A DNA stretch of 64,000 bases from Pseudomonadota bacterium (GCA_023451735.1 JAEXYH010000069.1:128005-192004), one strand, 5' to 3'; counted from the stretch's first letter, positions 1 to 9,450 are shown. Made by a program: numbers and translations. The notes: generated by a model from the sequence alone, not told the origin.

Positions 1-2
1 CC

Positions 3-530
3 GGTCCACTCGCCGGCCTCACCCTGTCGAGCCTGCTCGAAACCCTGAAACCTGCCTTCGACGAGAAGGACGAGGGTGCCGATGACCGCGCCTTCCACGT
101 CGCCCTCGGCATCGCCCGCGCATTTGTCGAAGCTGGTATCAGCCAGCGTGCTGCAAAGCTGCGCGCCGAAACGCTGGTACTTGAGGCGATCGAAAAGACC
201 GGGGAAGCGCGTATTCTCGAACTTCCCATGGGCATGCCCTTCCGCCCCGCGATCGTGAAGGCGGGCGCCGATCATCTTCTTTTTGTCGTCCATCCGCGTG
301 ATGGCAAGGACTGGTGCGTCACCGGCATCCGCCGTGCGGACGACGGTTTCGAACTGCGCGCCGACCTGCCGAAAGCTTGGGCGGGGCTGACGAATGGCGC
401 GCTCGAAGCGGCATCTGGCATCAAGGGTGCCACCTTCTGCCACAACGGCCGTTTCATCGCAGCTGCCACCAGCCGTGAGGCGGCGCTTGCGATGGCCGAG
501 ATTGCCGTAAAGGAAGCCCTTACCGTGTAA
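3..530 (+). CDS. MYG1-family (UPF0160) metal-dependent hydrolase, 3' part
   Basis: The reading frame is open from base 3, so the gene begins outside the window; 175 C-terminal residues are present. The end matches the MYG1/UPF0160 family: a W-C-V-T-G strand, an 'LPKAWAGL' segment, 'SGIKGATFCHNGRFIA', then 'TSREAALAMA'. This is close to the family's usual 'LPxxWRGL...SGI.G..F.H..GFI...TREGA' ending. The family belongs to the DHH-like phosphoesterases/exonucleases, and its bacterial role is unclear. The internal ATG at 228 is an ordinary Met codon and not the start, because homology continues upstream of it. Confidence 0.75.
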   Translation, partial: GPLAGLTLSSLLETLKPAFDEKDEGADDRAFHVALGIARAFVEAGISQRAAKLRAETLVLEAIEKTGEARILELPMGMPFRPAIVKAGADHLLFVVHPRDGKDWCVTGIRRADDGFELRADLPKAWAGLTNGALEAASGIKGATFCHNGRFIAAATSREAALAMAEIAVKEALTV

Positions 531-665
531 CCGGCTGCAATCGGCCAAGCAGGTTCGCCTCAAGGTGCCTTTGCGGGCGGGGCAATCTCCCTTTCGCGTT
601 CGAAAATGATATAGGTCGTCGGAGAGTTTGCTTCAGGCGTTGTTGAGCGCCATCGGGATCATCCA

Positions 666-1676
666 TTGCTCGCCATACCCTTGCCCTTCATTGCCGGCCT
701 GATCTTCGTGCTGGTCCTTCACCACAGTCTGAAGGGCGTGGAAGCGCCGGGCAGCCGACGTTATTTCGTGGCTTTCCTGATCCTTTATGCGCTGCAGGGT
801 GTGGTTGTCGGACTGCATTTCGGTTATGGCGTCAGGCAGCTCGCGCCGATCCAGCCGATCACCGCGTCGGTCATGCCGCCGCTCGCCTTTCTTGCATTTC
901 GTGGTCTGACCGATGCGAATGTGCCAAAGCCTTGGATTCATCTCTGGGCTCCGGTTTCCGTCGCGTTTTCTGTTGCATCTCTCCCAATTCTTGTCGATCC
1001 GCTGCTGTTCCTGATCTTCCTGGTCTACGGCGCAGCCCTCTGGCGCCTCACGCGTGTCACAGGTGAGGAGGGAATGGCGGAGGCAAGCCTTGAGCGGATG
1101 CGCCCCGCTTTGCGCGCCGCGCGGCTGACGGCAATCCTGATGTTCTTCTTCGCGTTAAGCGATGTGGCGGTGTCGATCTACGCAAATGTGGCTGGTGCGG
1201 AAGGCGTTCCCTTTGCTGTAGCGATCATGAATATCGTCGCGCTCGCGGCAACGGCTATTCACTATCTTTTGCCCGAGCCGCTCCGCCGTCAGGTTTCGCC
1301 GGTGATGCCGTCCTTGCCCGATCCGCAGGGCGATGCGGTCGTCGCACGTGTCGCGGCGGCTCTGGAACAGGGCGATCTTTACAAGGACGAGAACCTCAGT
1401 CTGGCAAAGATCGCCCGCAAGGCCGGCATTCCGGCCCGGGATCTCTCGGCCGCCATCAATCGCGCCACCGGGCTCAACGTCTCGCAGTTCGTCAATAACC
1501 GGCGGGTCGGTGAAGCATGCCGCCTGCTGGATGAGACAAAGCAGTCCGCGACGGTGATCATGCTCGACGTCGGCTTTTCGACGAAGTCGAATTTCAACCG
1601 GGAATTCCGCCGCGTGACCGGCATGAGTCCGCGTCAATGGCGCGGCCGGTCGAAGGCCGGAACCATTCGCTCTTGA
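666..1676 (+). CDS. AraC-family regulator with N-terminal membrane domain
   Basis: A 336-residue protein in two halves. Residues 1-205 are strongly hydrophobic, with about six or seven predicted membrane helices. Residues from about 222 to 330 form a C-terminal AraC/HTH_18 DNA-binding domain ('LSLAKIARKAGIPARDLSAA', 'ATVIMLDVGFSTKSNFNREF', 'TGMSPRQWR'). It probably senses an envelope or membrane signal and regulates genes directly from the membrane; the ligand is unknown. The start is uncertain. The frame opens after a stop at 612 and has no ATG near the beginning, so TTG at 666 is used. An adjacent partner gene is not evident; glnD follows after a 211-bp gap holding a repeat. Confidence 0.7.
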   Translation: MLAIPLPFIAGLIFVLVLHHSLKGVEAPGSRRYFVAFLILYALQGVVVGLHFGYGVRQLAPIQPITASVMPPLAFLAFRGLTDANVPKPWIHLWAPVSVAFSVASLPILVDPLLFLIFLVYGAALWRLTRVTGEEGMAEASLERMRPALRAARLTAILMFFFALSDVAVSIYANVAGAEGVPFAVAIMNIVALAATAIHYLLPEPLRRQVSPVMPSLPDPQGDAVVARVAAALEQGDLYKDENLSLAKIARKAGIPARDLSAAINRATGLNVSQFVNNRRVGEACRLLDETKQSATVIMLDVGFSTKSNFNREFRRVTGMSPRQWRGRSKAGTIRS

Positions 1677-1748
1677 ACTTCATGCTGCAAGGCAACAACT
1701 TTGAAACGACCTGTTGCCATAATCCATGGTCAAGGTGCCCGGAATTCG

Positions 1749-1855
1749 CTAGAGAAATTCCAGCAAAACTGGGAACCGGTTTGCGTCCGCAATTGCGTTG
1801 AAACAGAGAGGTAGAGCGGTTTTACGTTTCGAAGAAAGGCGAAACCGCTCTTGAG
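1749..1855. repeat. Dispersed intergenic repeat, copy A (longest)
   Basis: The first part (1755-1805) reads 'aattccagcaaaactggg', then 'aaccggtttgcgt', 'gcaattgcg' and 'ttgaaaca'. Related sequence recurs at about 6294, 28688 and 54022. The second part is a hairpin: AGAGCGGTTT at 1813-1822 and its exact reverse complement at 1842-1851. It lies between the AraC-type gene and glnD. It resembles the RIME-like intergenic mosaic elements remembered from rhizobia; that identity is inferred. Confidence 0.7.
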
Positions 1856-1887
1856 CCGACCGGAAGACTGGCATCGGCAGGGATGAC

Positions 1888-4704
1888 ATGGCCAGACAAG
1901 AAATTGATTTTTCTGAACTTCTCGACGTTGATGCCCTGAAGGCCGAGTGCCGGGCGGTGTTGAAGACGGACTGCCCGCGCCTTGAGATGAGGGCGGCATT
2001 TCTGTCCATCATGCGTCGCGCCAGCAAGGACGGCCGCCAGAAGGCACGCGAACTCTTGGAAAAGGACGGTAGCGGTCTCAACTGCGCCGAGCGCATTTCC
2101 TGGGTCCAGGACCAGATCATCTCCATCCTGCATGAAATGGTCGCCGACGTTGTTCATCCGGAAGGCCGTGATATCACGATTGCTGCCGTCGGCGGCTATG
2201 GCCGTGCCACGCTCGCCCCCGGATCCGACATTGATCTTCTCTTCCTTCTGCCGGCGAAGAACTCCGACGAGATGCGCAAGGCCGTCGAGTTCCTGCTCTA
2301 TATTTTGTGGGACATGGGCTTCAAGGTGGGCCATGCGACCCGCACGGTGGAGGAATGCATCCGGCTCTCCAAGACCGACATGACGATCCGCACGGCGATC
2401 CTGGAAAGTCGTCTCATCTGCGGATGCGAAACCCTGTTCGCGGATCTCGAAATCCGTTTCGACAAGGAAGTCGTGGCCGATACCGGTGCCGAATTCGTCA
2501 GCGCCAAGCTGGCCGAGCGCGATCAGCGCCACCAGAAATCCGGCGATACGCGTTATCTCGTCGAGCCCAATGTCAAGGAAGGCAAGGGCGGTCTGCGCGA
2601 CCTCCACACGCTTTTCTGGATCGCCAAATATTATTACCGGGTCAAGGATGCCGCCGAACTGGTCAAGCTCGGTGTCTTCTCCCGCCGGGAATTCCAGCTG
2701 TTCGAGAAGGCGGATGATTTCCTCTGGGCGGTCCGCTGCCATATGCATTTCCTCACCGGAAAATCGGAGGAGCGCCTGTCCTTCGATATCCAGCGCGATA
2801 TCGCGGCTTCCCTCGGCTACCATTCCCGCCCCGGCCTTTCCGCCGTGGAACGCTTCATGAAACACTATTTCCTGGTCGCCAAGGATGTCGGAGACCTGAC
2901 GCGCATCTTCTGCGCAGCGCTTGAAGAACAGCAGGCAAAGGCTGCGCCGGGGCTTGCCAACCGTGTCATCTCGCGCTTCACCAAGCGCTTGCACAAGATC
3001 CCCGGCACCACGGACTTCGTCACCGATCGCGGCCGCATCACGCTCGCCTCGCCGGATGTCTTCACCCGCGACCCGATCAACATCATCCGCTTTTTCCATG
3101 TGGCGGATATTCATCAGCTTGAGCTGCATCCGGATGCACTGAAGCGGATGACGCGCTCGCTTTCGCTGATCGACAACAGCGTGCGTGAGAATGAGGAAGC
3201 CAACCGGCTGTTCCTTTCGATCCTGACGTCACGTCGCGACCCGGCACTGATGCTGCGCCGCATGAACGAGGCCGGTGTGCTCGGCCGCTTCATTCCCGAG
3301 TTCGGCAAGGTCGTGGCAATGATGCAGTTCAACATGTATCACCACTATACGGTCGACGAGCATTTGATCCGCTCCGTAGAGGCCCTGTCGGAAATCGACA
3401 AGGGTGAGACGATGGAAGCCCATCCCCTCGCCACGAAGATCATGCCGGGCATCGAGGAGCGAGAGGCGCTTTATGTCGCGGTGCTTTTCCATGATGTCGC
3501 CAAGGGACGCCAGGAAGACCATTCCATCGCCGGTGCCCGCATGGCCCGCAAACTGTGCCCCAGGCTCGGCCTGAACCACAAACAGACAGAAATCGTCGTC
3601 TGGCTGATCGAACAGCATCTCGTCATGTCGATGACAGCCCAGACCCGTGACCTGCATGACCGCAAGACGATCAGCGATTTTGCCGAGGTGGTTCAGTCCA
3701 TGGACCGGCTGAAGCTGCTGCTTGTCCTGACGATCTGTGACACGCGTGCCGTTGGTCCCGGTGTCTGGAACGGCTGGAAGGGCCAGCTTCTGCGCACGCT
3801 CTATTACGAAACTGAAATCCTGCTCTCCGGCGGCTTCTCCGACCTGCCACGCCGCGAGCGGGCGAGTGTCGCCGAAGAAGCGCTTTTCGATGGGTTGTCC
3901 GCCTGGGGCGGGCAGGAGCGCAAGACCTATTCGTCGCTTCACTATCAACCCTATCTTCTGGCCGTGTCGCTGGACGATCAGGTCCGCCATGCGACCTTCA
4001 TCCGTGACACGGATCGCGCCGGTCATGCGCTTGCCACGATGGTGCGCACCGATGCCTTCCGGGCGATCACCGAAATTACCGTTCTCGCCCCCGACCATCC
4101 GCGCCTTCTGTCGATCATAGCCGGTGCGTGCGCCGCTGCCGGCGCCAATATCGTCGACGCGCAGATCTTCACGACGACGGATGGCCGCGCGCTCGATACG
4201 ATCCTGATCAACCGGGAATTTGCGGTGGACGAGGACGAGCTTCGCCGCGCCGGTACGATCGGGCGCATGATCGAGGATGTCCTCTCGGGCAAGCGCCGAC
4301 TGCCGGAAGTCATCGCCACCCGTGCCAAGACCCGCAAGAAGACCAAGGCGTTCGACATCACGCCCTCGGTCACCATCTCGAACAGCCTTTCCAACAAGTT
4401 CACCGTTATCGAGATCGAATGCCTCGACCGCACCGGCTTGCTTGCGGATATCACCGCCGGTCTGGCGGACCTGTCGCTGGATATCCAGTCGGCGCGCATC
4501 ACCACATTCGGTGAAAAGGTCATCGATACCTTCTATGTCACCGATCTTGTCGGCCAGAAGGTCACCAACGACAATCGGCAGAACACCATCTCCGCGCGGC
4601 TGAAAGCGGTCATGACCGATCAGGAAGAAGAAGCGAAAAAGAACCAGACGCCGGCAACCGCCACAGAAGAACAGACGCCGCGCAAGAGCAAGGCGCGTGC
4701 GTGA
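1888..4704 (+). CDS. glnD: [Protein-PII] uridylyltransferase / uridylyl-removing enzyme
   Basis: A 938-residue bifunctional nitrogen sensor that uridylylates PII proteins (GlnB/GlnK) when glutamine is low and removes UMP when it is high. Domain order fits GlnD: nucleotidyltransferase with GGYGR...PGSDIDLL around residues 102-117, an HD hydrolase ('LFHDVAKG' near residue 535), and two C-terminal ACT domains starting near 724 and 837 for glutamine sensing. Length is normal for the alphaproteobacterial family. Start ATG 1888 follows 'cagggatgac'. It ends 13 bp before murJ and is probably cotranscribed with it, the order familiar from rhizobia. Confidence 0.97.
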   Translation: MARQEIDFSELLDVDALKAECRAVLKTDCPRLEMRAAFLSIMRRASKDGRQKARELLEKDGSGLNCAERISWVQDQIISILHEMVADVVHPEGRDITIAAVGGYGRATLAPGSDIDLLFLLPAKNSDEMRKAVEFLLYILWDMGFKVGHATRTVEECIRLSKTDMTIRTAILESRLICGCETLFADLEIRFDKEVVADTGAEFVSAKLAERDQRHQKSGDTRYLVEPNVKEGKGGLRDLHTLFWIAKYYYRVKDAAELVKLGVFSRREFQLFEKADDFLWAVRCHMHFLTGKSEERLSFDIQRDIAASLGYHSRPGLSAVERFMKHYFLVAKDVGDLTRIFCAALEEQQAKAAPGLANRVISRFTKRLHKIPGTTDFVTDRGRITLASPDVFTRDPINIIRFFHVADIHQLELHPDALKRMTRSLSLIDNSVRENEEANRLFLSILTSRRDPALMLRRMNEAGVLGRFIPEFGKVVAMMQFNMYHHYTVDEHLIRSVEALSEIDKGETMEAHPLATKIMPGIEEREALYVAVLFHDVAKGRQEDHSIAGARMARKLCPRLGLNHKQTEIVVWLIEQHLVMSMTAQTRDLHDRKTISDFAEVVQSMDRLKLLLVLTICDTRAVGPGVWNGWKGQLLRTLYYETEILLSGGFSDLPRRERASVAEEALFDGLSAWGGQERKTYSSLHYQPYLLAVSLDDQVRHATFIRDTDRAGHALATMVRTDAFRAITEITVLAPDHPRLLSIIAGACAAAGANIVDAQIFTTTDGRALDTILINREFAVDEDELRRAGTIGRMIEDVLSGKRRLPEVIATRAKTRKKTKAFDITPSVTISNSLSNKFTVIEIECLDRTGLLADITAGLADLSLDIQSARITTFGEKVIDTFYVTDLVGQKVTNDNRQNTISARLKAVMTDQEEEAKKNQTPATATEEQTPRKSKARA

Positions 4705-4717
4705 CGGATACCGCTAG

Positions 4718-6292
4718 ATGAGCCTCGTCAAGAAATTCGCAACCGTCGGCGGCGCGACGCTCGGCAGCCGCATCTTCGGTTTTGCCCGTGAAACCGCGAT
4801 GGCTGCTGCGCTCGGCACCGGGCCGATGGCGGACGTGTTCTACGCGGCCTTCCGCTTCCCCAATCTGTTTCGCCGCCTGTTTGCCGAAGGTGCGTTCAAC
4901 GCCGCCTTCGTGCCGCTCTTCTCGAAGGAGATCGAACAGAATGGCGTCGAAGGCGCCAAGCGCTTTTCGGAAGAGGTTTTCGGGGTGTTGTTTTCCGCGC
5001 TCCTGATCATCACAATCCTCATGGAACTTGCCATGCCATGGCTGGTGCGCTGGATCATTGCGCCCGGTTTTGCCGATGATGCGGAAAAGACCTCGCTCAC
5101 CATCCGCATGGCCGCGGTCATGTTCCCCTATCTCATGTGCATGTCGCTGACGGCGATGATGAGCGGCATGCTGAACTCGCTGCATCATTTCTTCGCCGCA
5201 GCAATCGCCCCGGTCTTCCTCAACGTGGTGATGATCGCCGCACTGGTCTACGGCCTGTGGATCGGCGCCGAACCGGAGCAGATTGCCTGGTATCTCTCTT
5301 GGAGCGTGCTCGTTGCCGGGGTCCTGCAGCTTGCCGTCGTTTATGTCGGCGTGCGCCACGCCGGCATCAATATCGGCTTTCGCCGCCCGCGCATTACGCC
5401 GAACGTCAGGCGGCTTCTGTGGCTGGCGGTCCCGGCGGCCATTACTGGCGGTGTCACCCAGATCAATCAGATCATCGGCCAGGCGATCGCCTCCGGAAAG
5501 GAAGGCGCGATCGCGGCGCTCCAATATGCTGACCGTATCTATCAGCTGCCGCTCGGCGTGGTGGGCGTGGCCGTGGGTGTCGTCCTGTTGCCGGAGCTGT
5601 CGCGGGCGCTGAAGGGCGGCAAGCTGGAGGAAGCGGCCGGCATCCAGAACCGCTCGATCGAATTCGTCCTGTTCCTCACGCTTCCCGCTGCCGTCGGGCT
5701 GTGGGTCCTGTCGGATGCGATCATCCGCGTGCTTTACGAGCGTGGCGCCTTTTCGGCCGAAAACACGACGGTCGTTGCCGGCATCCTGGCGATCTACGGA
5801 TTGGGCCTGCCCGGTTTCGTTCTCATCAAGGCGCTGCAACCGGGATTTTATGCACGAGAGGACACCAAGACGCCGATGCGCATCACCATGCTTGCCGTCG
5901 TGGTGAATTCAGCTCTGGCGATTTCGCTGTTTCCGATCCTCGCCGAGCGTGGCATCGCTACGGCGGAAGCGACGGCGGGATGGATCAATACGATACTGCT
6001 GTTTGCCATTCTGGTTTGGCGCGGTGATCTCGTTTGGGAATGGCAATTGGCCAAGCGCACGGTTCTGCTGCTGGTCTCCGCGGGCGTGATGGCTGCGTCG
6101 CTGATCTATGCCTTGCCCTATGCCGGCTCATGGCTTGCGCCTGGCGCGCATCTACTGAGCCAGATCACAGCTCTGGGTACACTGATCGCGCTTGCCATGG
6201 TGGTCTATTTCAGTATCGCCTTCCTGATCGGCGGTGCCGATCTCGGCATGATCCGCCGTAATATCAAGCGTAAGCCAAAAGCGTCGTCGTAA
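4718..6292 (+). CDS. murJ: Lipid II flippase MurJ (MviN)
   Basis: A 524-residue inner-membrane protein with a repeated hydrophobic pattern consistent with 14 helices. It carries MurJ hallmarks: 'GSRIFGFARE' near residue 15, 'NLFRRLFAEGAFNAAFVPLF' near 50, and 'VLYERGAF' near 340. It flips lipid-linked peptidoglycan precursor to the periplasm and is normally essential. It starts 13 bp after the glnD stop and is likely in the same transcript. A dispersed repeat (copy B) follows immediately. Confidence 0.96.
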   Translation: MSLVKKFATVGGATLGSRIFGFARETAMAAALGTGPMADVFYAAFRFPNLFRRLFAEGAFNAAFVPLFSKEIEQNGVEGAKRFSEEVFGVLFSALLIITILMELAMPWLVRWIIAPGFADDAEKTSLTIRMAAVMFPYLMCMSLTAMMSGMLNSLHHFFAAAIAPVFLNVVMIAALVYGLWIGAEPEQIAWYLSWSVLVAGVLQLAVVYVGVRHAGINIGFRRPRITPNVRRLLWLAVPAAITGGVTQINQIIGQAIASGKEGAIAALQYADRIYQLPLGVVGVAVGVVLLPELSRALKGGKLEEAAGIQNRSIEFVLFLTLPAAVGLWVLSDAIIRVLYERGAFSAENTTVVAGILAIYGLGLPGFVLIKALQPGFYAREDTKTPMRITMLAVVVNSALAISLFPILAERGIATAEATAGWINTILLFAILVWRGDLVWEWQLAKRTVLLLVSAGVMAASLIYALPYAGSWLAPGAHLLSQITALGTLIALAMVVYFSIAFLIGGADLGMIRRNIKRKPKASS

Positions 6293-6293
6293 A

Positions 6294-6348
6294 TCAATTC
6301 CAGCAAGAGTGGAAACCGGTTTGCGTTGGGAATTGTATTGAAACAACA
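6294..6348. repeat. Dispersed intergenic repeat, copy B
   Basis: 'caattccagcaagagtgg' followed by 'aaaccggtttgcgt', 'aattgtattgaaacaa' matches the first part of copy A at 1755-1805. It begins just after the murJ stop. Unlike copy A, it lacks the second 'agagcggttt' hairpin. It occupies most of the space between the convergent murJ and M15 peptidase genes. Confidence 0.7.
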
Positions 6349-6374
6349 AGCAGGCGGCTATCGAGCAGCCTTGA

Positions 6375-6860
6375 TCAGGTGTCGCGGCCTTTGGCCTTGC
6401 GCTTCAGGTTTGCAAGGCTGCCCTTGCCCTTCTTGCCACAATGCGCCCAAGTGCGCTTCGGGCCGATATCGACATGTACGATCCCGTTGCAGTAACGGCC
6501 GATACCGCCAATGCCGGGTGCATTGCGGGCTGCTGCCAGGATGCGTTTTTCCGAGACACCCGGCACGCGGATGTCTGCGGCGAAACAGCGGCTATGCTGT
6601 GACGTGCCCGAGCGAGGCCGATGACCGGAGGTCACCATCGGCTTCTTGCCGGTCTGCTTGGCGATATGGGCAAGGATGGCTTCCAGTTTTTCTGGAAAGC
6701 AGCCCGTGCGCACGCTCACACGCTGCACCGTGTAAAAGGCGGAGTAGTCGTGCTTGATTGCTGTACCGCGGCGTTTGTCGTTCTTGCCTGCTGCTTCGGC
6801 GTTTACGTTCATACTGAATGCCAAAAGGCAGGCCAGCGCGACGCGAGAAAAGATGCGCAT
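6375..6860 (-). CDS. Secreted M15-family peptidase (D-Ala-D-Ala carboxypeptidase-like)
   Basis: A 161-residue protein. Residues 1-23 form a signal peptide (MRIF...ALACLLAFSMNVNAEA). The mature part has the zinc-peptidase pattern of family M15A/YcbK: 'SGHRPRSGTSQHSRCFAADI', where the His and following Asp are metal ligands, and a later 'HVDIG' with the third ligand. It is predicted to act on peptidoglycan stem peptides in the periplasm. The C-terminus is very basic. It is convergent with murJ across a repeat, and its 5' side faces a 368-bp AT-rich interval. Confidence 0.8.
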   Translation of the reverse strand: MRIFSRVALACLLAFSMNVNAEAAGKNDKRRGTAIKHDYSAFYTVQRVSVRTGCFPEKLEAILAHIAKQTGKKPMVTSGHRPRSGTSQHSRCFAADIRVPGVSEKRILAAARNAPGIGGIGRYCNGIVHVDIGPKRTWAHCGKKGKGSLANLKRKAKGRDT

Positions 6861-7228
6861 GGATGTCCCCTAGGAAAGACCAGTCGTCATGATGGTCGAC
6901 TTCGTCGTATCGGGGTATTTCATTCTGAAAAGTGACATGAATAAGGTCGGATTTACCTCAAATTGAGATTAATGGACCATAAATCTTAATATCCGTTAAC
7001 TAAGGCAAGATTTAGGTAGTGTTATATTAGGAAAGAAGACGCCAAATCTTCGTTATAAAACTGTTACATAAGGCTGAGCGGCCGCATTACCGGGAGCGCC
7101 GAACCTCTGGCGAATGAAACCCCTAAAAAATTTGGGGTCGGAGGGCGGAATTGGCATCAAATCCGGTCTTGCTATTGCCGAATGCAATGCCCTTGGCCAG
7201 ATCATCGCAGTTAACCCCGGAGCCGTTA
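6861..7228. other. Gene-free divergent promoter interval
   Basis: About 370 bp between the divergent M15 peptidase and VOC genes. It is clearly more AT-rich than its surroundings, especially 6940-7070 ('ttaatggaccataaatctta', 'ttatattagg'). No credible ORF or RNA gene was seen. A small interrupted hairpin, 'acccc...ggggt', lies at about 7119-7138. It most likely carries promoters for both genes. Confidence 0.5.
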
Positions 7229-7627
7229 ATGCCCGACCAGTCGCTTTTTCTCATTTCTCGCGTGGTTGATGACTACGATCGGGCCAAGGTCTTTTACTGT
7301 GATGATCTTGGTTTTACCTGCATCGAAGACACGCCGCTTGGCGAGGGAAAACGATGGGTGGTCGTCAAGCCGAAGGGCAGCAATGGCGCAGCCTTGCTTC
7401 TGGCAGAGGCTGCCGATGAGCGGCAGCGTGCGGCGATCGGTAATCAGACTGGCGGTCGCGTCGGCTTTTTCCTGAAGACGGATGATTTTGCCCGCGATCA
7501 CGCAGCCATGCTCGCCCGTGGCGTGCGTTTCGCCGAGGAGCCGCGCCATGAAGCCTATGGTATCGTGGCCGTCTTTGCCGATCCCTACGGCAACACCTGG
7601 GATTTGATTGAGCACACCACGCGCTGA
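7229..7627 (+). CDS. VOC-family (glyoxalase/bleomycin-resistance fold) protein
   Basis: A 132-residue single-domain protein with paired beta-alpha-beta modules: 'SRVVDDYDRAKVFYCDDLGF' at the start, 'GGRVGFFLKTDD' mid-protein, and 'AVFADPYGNTWDLIEH' at the end with the conserved metal-site Glu. VOC proteins include glyoxalases, dioxygenases and resistance proteins; substrate cannot be assigned. Start ATG 7229 is preferred over the longer TTG at 7151 because 'ccggagccgtta' gives a ribosome-binding site and homology begins there. It stands alone before trpS. Confidence 0.8.
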   Translation: MPDQSLFLISRVVDDYDRAKVFYCDDLGFTCIEDTPLGEGKRWVVVKPKGSNGAALLLAEAADERQRAAIGNQTGGRVGFFLKTDDFARDHAAMLARGVRFAEEPRHEAYGIVAVFADPYGNTWDLIEHTTR

Positions 7628-7772
7628 GCTCTTGATTCTGCCCTGCCAGCCGTGCTTAGAGCGCGGCGTTAGCTACATGGCCCGCGGGGCGTGATTGCCG
7701 GAGACGTTCAAACCTTCCGGAGGCGCGCAACCTTGAGGCCTGAGGCCTTCCACCAGCCTGTTCGAGGACATC

Positions 7773-8837
7773 ATGAACACCTTCAAGCCGCTCGTTTTCT
7801 CCGGCGTTCAGCCGACCGGCAATCTTCATCTCGGCAATTATCTCGGCGCGATCCGCAAGTTCGTGGCGCTGCAGGAAAACAACGACTGCATCTACTGCGT
7901 CGTCGACCTGCATGCGATCACCGCCCAGCTCGTGCATGACGACCTGCGTGGCCAGATCCGTTCGATCGCCGCAGCTTTCATCGCCTCGGGCATCGATCCG
8001 GTGAAGCATATCGTCTTCAACCAGTCGGCCGTGCCGCAGCATGCCGAACTTGCCTGGGTGTTCAACTGCGTGGCTCGTATCGGCTGGATGAACCGCATGA
8101 CGCAGTTCAAGGACAAGGCCGGCAAGGACCGCGAAAACGCCTCGCTTGGCCTGCTCGCCTATCCGAGCCTGATGGCAGCTGACATCCTTGTATACCGCGC
8201 CACGCATGTTCCGGTTGGTGACGACCAGAAGCAGCATCTGGAGCTTGCCCGCGATATCGCCCAGAAGTTCAACATCGACTTCCAGGACAAGATCCGCGCG
8301 ACCGGTACCGGCGTCGACATGGTCGTCGGAGAAGAGCCGATTCACGGATATTTCCCGTTGGTCGAGCCGCTGATCGACGGCCCGGCGCCGCGCGTCATGT
8401 CGCTGCGTGACGGCACCAAGAAGATGTCGAAGTCCGATCCGTCCGATCTGTCGCGCATCAACCTGACGGATGATGCCGACGAGATCGCCAAGAAAATCCG
8501 CAAGGCCAAGACCGACCCGGAAGGCCTGCCGAGCGAAATCGAAGGCCTGGCCGGTCGTCCGGAGGCCGACAATCTCGTCGGCATCTATGCAGCGCTTGCC
8601 GACAGGACCAAGGCCGACGTGCTGGCCGAATTCGGCGGCCAGCAATTCTCCGTCTTCAAGCCGGCGCTTGCCGAACTGGCGGTCGAGGTGCTCGCGCCGA
8701 TCGGTGCCGAGATGCGCCGCCTGCTCGACGACACGACGCATATCGACGCAATCCTCAAGGATGGCGGCGAGCGCGCTGGCGCACGTGCCCAGAAAGTCAT
8801 GGGCGAAGTCTTCGACATCATCGGTTTCCTGCGCTGA
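7773..8837 (+). CDS. trpS: Tryptophanyl-tRNA synthetase
   Basis: 354 residues, a usual length for bacterial TrpRS. The class I signatures are present: the HIGH-like 'PTGNLHLGNYLG' at residues 13-24 and 'KKMSKS' at residues 216-221. It charges tRNA-Trp. Start ATG 7773 follows 'ttcgaggacatc', giving a GAGG ribosome-binding site. A strong Rho-independent terminator follows at 8861. Confidence 0.98.
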   Translation: MNTFKPLVFSGVQPTGNLHLGNYLGAIRKFVALQENNDCIYCVVDLHAITAQLVHDDLRGQIRSIAAAFIASGIDPVKHIVFNQSAVPQHAELAWVFNCVARIGWMNRMTQFKDKAGKDRENASLGLLAYPSLMAADILVYRATHVPVGDDQKQHLELARDIAQKFNIDFQDKIRATGTGVDMVVGEEPIHGYFPLVEPLIDGPAPRVMSLRDGTKKMSKSDPSDLSRINLTDDADEIAKKIRKAKTDPEGLPSEIEGLAGRPEADNLVGIYAALADRTKADVLAEFGGQQFSVFKPALAELAVEVLAPIGAEMRRLLDDTTHIDAILKDGGERAGARAQKVMGEVFDIIGFLR

Positions 8838-8860
8838 TTTTCAGCACAGACAAATGCAGC

Positions 8861-8892
8861 AACCCGCCGCCACAAGCGGCGGGTTTTCATTT
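8861..8892 (+). terminator. Rho-independent terminator of trpS
   Basis: Perfect 10-bp stem AACCCGCCGC / GCGGCGGGTT with loop CACAA, then 'ttcatttt', 23 bp after the trpS stop. Confidence 0.85.
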
Positions 8893-8958
8893 TCGCGGGT
8901 TGGTATAAGGTCCGCGACAACACCGCCTCGGCGGTTGATCCGGGGGAAAGGGGGCTTC

Positions 8959-9450
8959 ATGGTTTCCAAGAGACTTTCGCGGCTTGAGGGTCATCGGCGC
9001 AAGTTCATGGCGGTCATCGACGGCACGCCGGAATGCGAAAAGGCGGTCCATTATGCCGGACGCCGCGCCAAGAATACCAATGGCGGTCTGGTGCTCCTCT
9101 ATGTCATTCCCGAGGGCGATTTTCAGCAGTGGCTCGGTGTCGAGCAGATCATGCGTGCCGAGGCGATGGAGGAGGCGGAGGCCATCATGGCCAAGGCTGC
9201 CCATCGGGTGCGTGAGACGATCGGGATCGATCCCGAGATCGTGATTCGCGAGGGCAGTGCACCCGAGCAGATCAACGGACTGGTCGAGGAAGATCGGGAT
9301 ATTGCGATCCTCGTGCTTGCTGCCGGTTCCGCCAAGGAAGGGCCGGGGCCGCTGGTTTCGGCAGTTGCAGGTCGGGGGGCGGCTTTCCCCATCCCAGTGA
9401 CCGTTCTGCCCGACACCCTGTCTGACGAGGAAATCGACTCGCTGGCGTGA
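8959..9450 (+). CDS. Universal stress protein (UspA family)
   Basis: 163 residues with the Usp fold: the beta1 segment 'KFMAVIDGTPECEKAVHYAG' near residue 15 and the later 'ILVLAAGSAKEGPGPLVSAV', which resembles the nucleotide-binding G-x2-G-x9-G(S/T) region but is not canonical, then 'PIPVTVLP'. Such proteins often bind ATP and accumulate under stress. Start ATG 8959 lies behind 'gggggaaaggggg'. The frame is open further upstream only because it overlaps trpS antisense-like codons. It sits between two translation/maturation genes without obvious coupling. Confidence 0.85.
   Translation: MVSKRLSRLEGHRRKFMAVIDGTPECEKAVHYAGRRAKNTNGGLVLLYVIPEGDFQQWLGVEQIMRAEAMEEAEAIMAKAAHRVRETIGIDPEIVIREGSAPEQINGLVEEDRDIAILVLAAGSAKEGPGPLVSAVAGRGAAFPIPVTVLPDTLSDEEIDSLA

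Noticed and set aside
4610..5839. 409-codon minus-strand ORF opposite glnD end and murJ
   Set aside because: Arg/His/Asp-rich antisense translation with no family match; murJ is certain.
6980..7010. CtrA box (TTAA-tatccg-TTAAC) upstream of the VOC gene
   Set aside because: The spacing is six rather than seven bases and the area is AT-rich, so a chance match is likely.
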